From JBHIDQ01 sp046760155 (GTDB taxonomy: Bacteria > Chloroflexota > Dehalococcoidia > Dehalococcoidales > RBG-16-60-22): a stretch of DNA of 7,853 nucleotides. Location: the NCBI GenBank assembly GCA_046760155.1, contig JBHIDQ010000066.1, forward strand, positions 1-7,853. Reading direction: 5' to 3'. The notes under the pieces are model-generated. The model saw only the letters and a program-made list of their open reading frames with translations, was not told the DNA's origin and ran no database searches. The translations under genes and the position numbers were made by a program. Shown here in pieces: positions 6,530 to 7,853 of this stretch (the first letter of the stretch is position 1; each line of letters begins with the position of its first letter).

Positions 6530-7819
6530 CTATTCCTTCCGGGCCGGGCGATGCCGCTTTGCCTTAATTGTTTCACCACTCGGGACGATGAAGCCTCGGA
6601 AATCTCTCTCCGCAGCGTTAGCGGCGATGGCACAATTACGACCTATCTTAACTCCTTCTGGAATCTTAGCTCCTTTGCCGATAACGGTTAGGCCCGAGTT
6701 CAACACTTTTGGCTCTTCACGATTAACCTGGAAATCATCACTGAAACCAATGCAACAGCCAGTTTCAACGACCACTTCCTTGTCCAAGATGGAGTAATCA
6801 ACGATACTTTCCCGACCAATAACAGTATCATCCATGATAACTGAATACTTAACCACAGCGTTGCCGGCTACCCTTACTCCAGGAGAGAGAACCGAGTTCT
6901 CAACACGTCCCTCAATGATACATCCATTCGATATGATACTATTGAGAACATCCCCGCGCTGAGAAATGAAAGCTGGTGGTCTTGGTTCGTCCTCATTGGT
7001 ACGGATAGGCCAATCAGAACTGAAGGTGATGGACGGAGGCGTATCAAGTAATTTCATATTCGCCTGCCAATAGCTTCGCACCGTGCCGACATCGCGCCAA
7101 TATCCCTCAAAATTATAAGCGAAAAGCCGGCAATTACCCACCAGTTGGGGAAAGATATTCCGGCCAAAATCATGTTTCGAGGACCTGCGCTGAGCATCTT
7201 CCTCTAACAATCGGATAAGGATATCTTTTTGGAAAAGATAAACACCCATGGAGACAAGGTCACTCTTTGGCTCTTTCACTTTTTCCTGGAAGCCAGTCAC
7301 TTGTCCGTCTTCATCCACGCTTACCGTGCCAAACTCCGGTAATAGCTCTCTGGGCAGGTGAGTAACCGCTATGGTAACATCCGCTTGGTTCTTTTCATGA
7401 GATTTGACCATATCAGAGTAATCCATTTTGTAGACATGGTCCCCACTGAGGATGAGCACCAGCCCAACGTCCTGCTCCTCAATATACTGGAGGTTTTGAT
7501 ATACCGCATCAGCAGTACCCTTATACCAATCACGGCCTTCTTCACGCGCCAGATAAGGGTGCAATAACTGAATTTTACCATCGGTACGGGCAAAGCCCCA
7601 TGCCATGCCAATGCCAATATGGTCAATAAGAGAGCGGGGCTGGTACTGGGTCAGGAGAGCTGCATTGTAAATCCCGGAATTGACGCAGTTACTCAGAGTA
7701 AAATCTATGATACGGTACTTACCCGCAAAAGGAACCGCTGGCTTGGTTCGCTCTATCGCCAAAATGCCCAACCGCTCGCCTTGACCTCCGGCCAAGATAA
7801 TAGCCACGACATTGTCCAT
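6530..7819 (-). CDS. glgC: Glucose-1-phosphate adenylyltransferase (ADP-glucose pyrophosphorylase)
   Basis: 429 residues, full family length. Reaction: glucose-1-phosphate + ATP to ADP-glucose + PPi, the committing step of bacterial glycogen synthesis; the family works as a cytoplasmic homotetramer. Visible: nucleotide-binding loop LAGGQGERL (9-17); RTKPAVPFAGKYRIIDF (24-40), whose Lys34 matches the E. coli fructose-1,6-bisphosphate-site Lys39; GTADAVYQN (101-109); SGDHVYKMDY (125-134) with catalytic Asp127; GFQEK (176-180), the glucose-1-phosphate site region; SMGVY (190-194); DFGRNIFP (217-224); GYWRDVGTV (239-247). From about 285 the C-terminus is a left-handed beta-helix of hexapeptide repeats ending in a basic tail. 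The start is well supported: GGAGGTG lies 10 bases upstream and an in-frame TGA lies three codons before the ATG. It is the first visible gene of a probable glgC-galT transcript. Its promoter is not visible, as only 34 bases remain before the window edge. The family is usually allosterically controlled by glycolytic intermediates; the effector here is unknown. Confidence 0.95.
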   Translation of the reverse strand: MDNVVAIILAGGQGERLGILAIERTKPAVPFAGKYRIIDFTLSNCVNSGIYNAALLTQYQPRSLIDHIGIGMAWGFARTDGKIQLLHPYLAREEGRDWYKGTADAVYQNLQYIEEQDVGLVLILSGDHVYKMDYSDMVKSHEKNQADVTIAVTHLPRELLPEFGTVSVDEDGQVTGFQEKVKEPKSDLVSMGVYLFQKDILIRLLEEDAQRRSSKHDFGRNIFPQLVGNCRLFAYNFEGYWRDVGTVRSYWQANMKLLDTPPSITFSSDWPIRTNEDEPRPPAFISQRGDVLNSIISNGCIIEGRVENSVLSPGVRVAGNAVVKYSVIMDDTVIGRESIVDYSILDKEVVVETGCCIGFSDDFQVNREEPKVLNSGLTVIGKGAKIPEGVKIGRNCAIAANAAERDFRGFIVPSGETIKAKRHRPARKE

Positions 7820-7829
7820 CGGTAATCAC

Positions 7830-7836
7830 CACCTCC
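7830..7836 (-). promoter_or_regulatory. Ribosome binding site of glgC
   Basis: GGAGGTG on the minus strand, 10 bases before the ATG at 7819. An in-frame TGA lies between this site and the ATG, so no longer start is possible here. Confidence 0.75.
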
Positions 7837-7853
7837 CCTGCGTTTTTTCGGTA

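Noticed and set aside
6475..6633. 53-residue N-terminal extension of the galT-like gene
   Set aside because: It overlaps the end of glgC by about 100 bases, shows no GalT-family similarity, and a ribosome site precedes the ATG at 6474.

Overview
The window holds five protein-coding genes, tightly packed and of ordinary bacterial character, at what looks like mid-range GC. No rRNA, tRNA, CRISPR array, insertion sequence or phage gene is visible. The host cannot be fixed from the sequence alone. The Shine-Dalgarno sites, the sigma-70-like promoters and the glycogen/trehalose gene content indicate a bacterium. The GlgC subtype and overall style would suit Chloroflexota (for example a Dehalococcoidia-like lineage), but that is a low-confidence inference.

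Layout. (1) Bases 1-2628, + strand: a P2A-type (SERCA/PMR1-like) cation-transporting ATPase whose first few dozen residues lie outside the window. (2) Bases 2676-4391, - strand, convergent with the ATPase: a membrane-embedded family 2 glycosyltransferase of cellulose/hyaluronan-synthase-like architecture. (3) Bases 4392-4568: a 177-bp divergent intergenic region with a good promoter candidate facing each way and two small inverted repeats. (4) Bases 4569-5381, + strand: an OtsB-like trehalose-6-phosphate phosphatase (HAD superfamily). (5) Bases 5428-6474, - strand: a GalT-family hexose-1-phosphate nucleotidylyltransferase. (6) Bases 6530-7819, - strand: GlgC, ADP-glucose pyrophosphorylase. GlgC lies 55 bp upstream of GalT on the same strand, and the two probably form one transcript (glgC-galT). 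No stretch over 300 bases lacks a gene; the gaps are 47, 177, 46, 55 and 34 bases.

How the genes fit together. Four of the five concern activated sugars. GlgC makes ADP-glucose from glucose-1-phosphate. The GalT-like enzyme exchanges nucleotidyl groups between sugar-1-phosphates. OtsB releases trehalose from trehalose-6-phosphate. The GT2 enzyme spends a nucleotide sugar at the membrane. The region therefore looks like a sugar-nucleotide, storage-glucan and compatible-solute neighbourhood. Its obvious partners (glycogen synthase, branching enzyme, OtsA, GalK, GalE) are not in the window. The calcium-type ATPase has no evident functional link to the sugar genes.

I found no clearly undescribed system. 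The points most worth a second look are the full set of SERCA-like Ca2+-site residues in the bacterial pump, the altered Q(Q/R)xRW motif of the orphan GT2 enzyme, the GalT homologue linked to GlgC, and the divergent promoter region.
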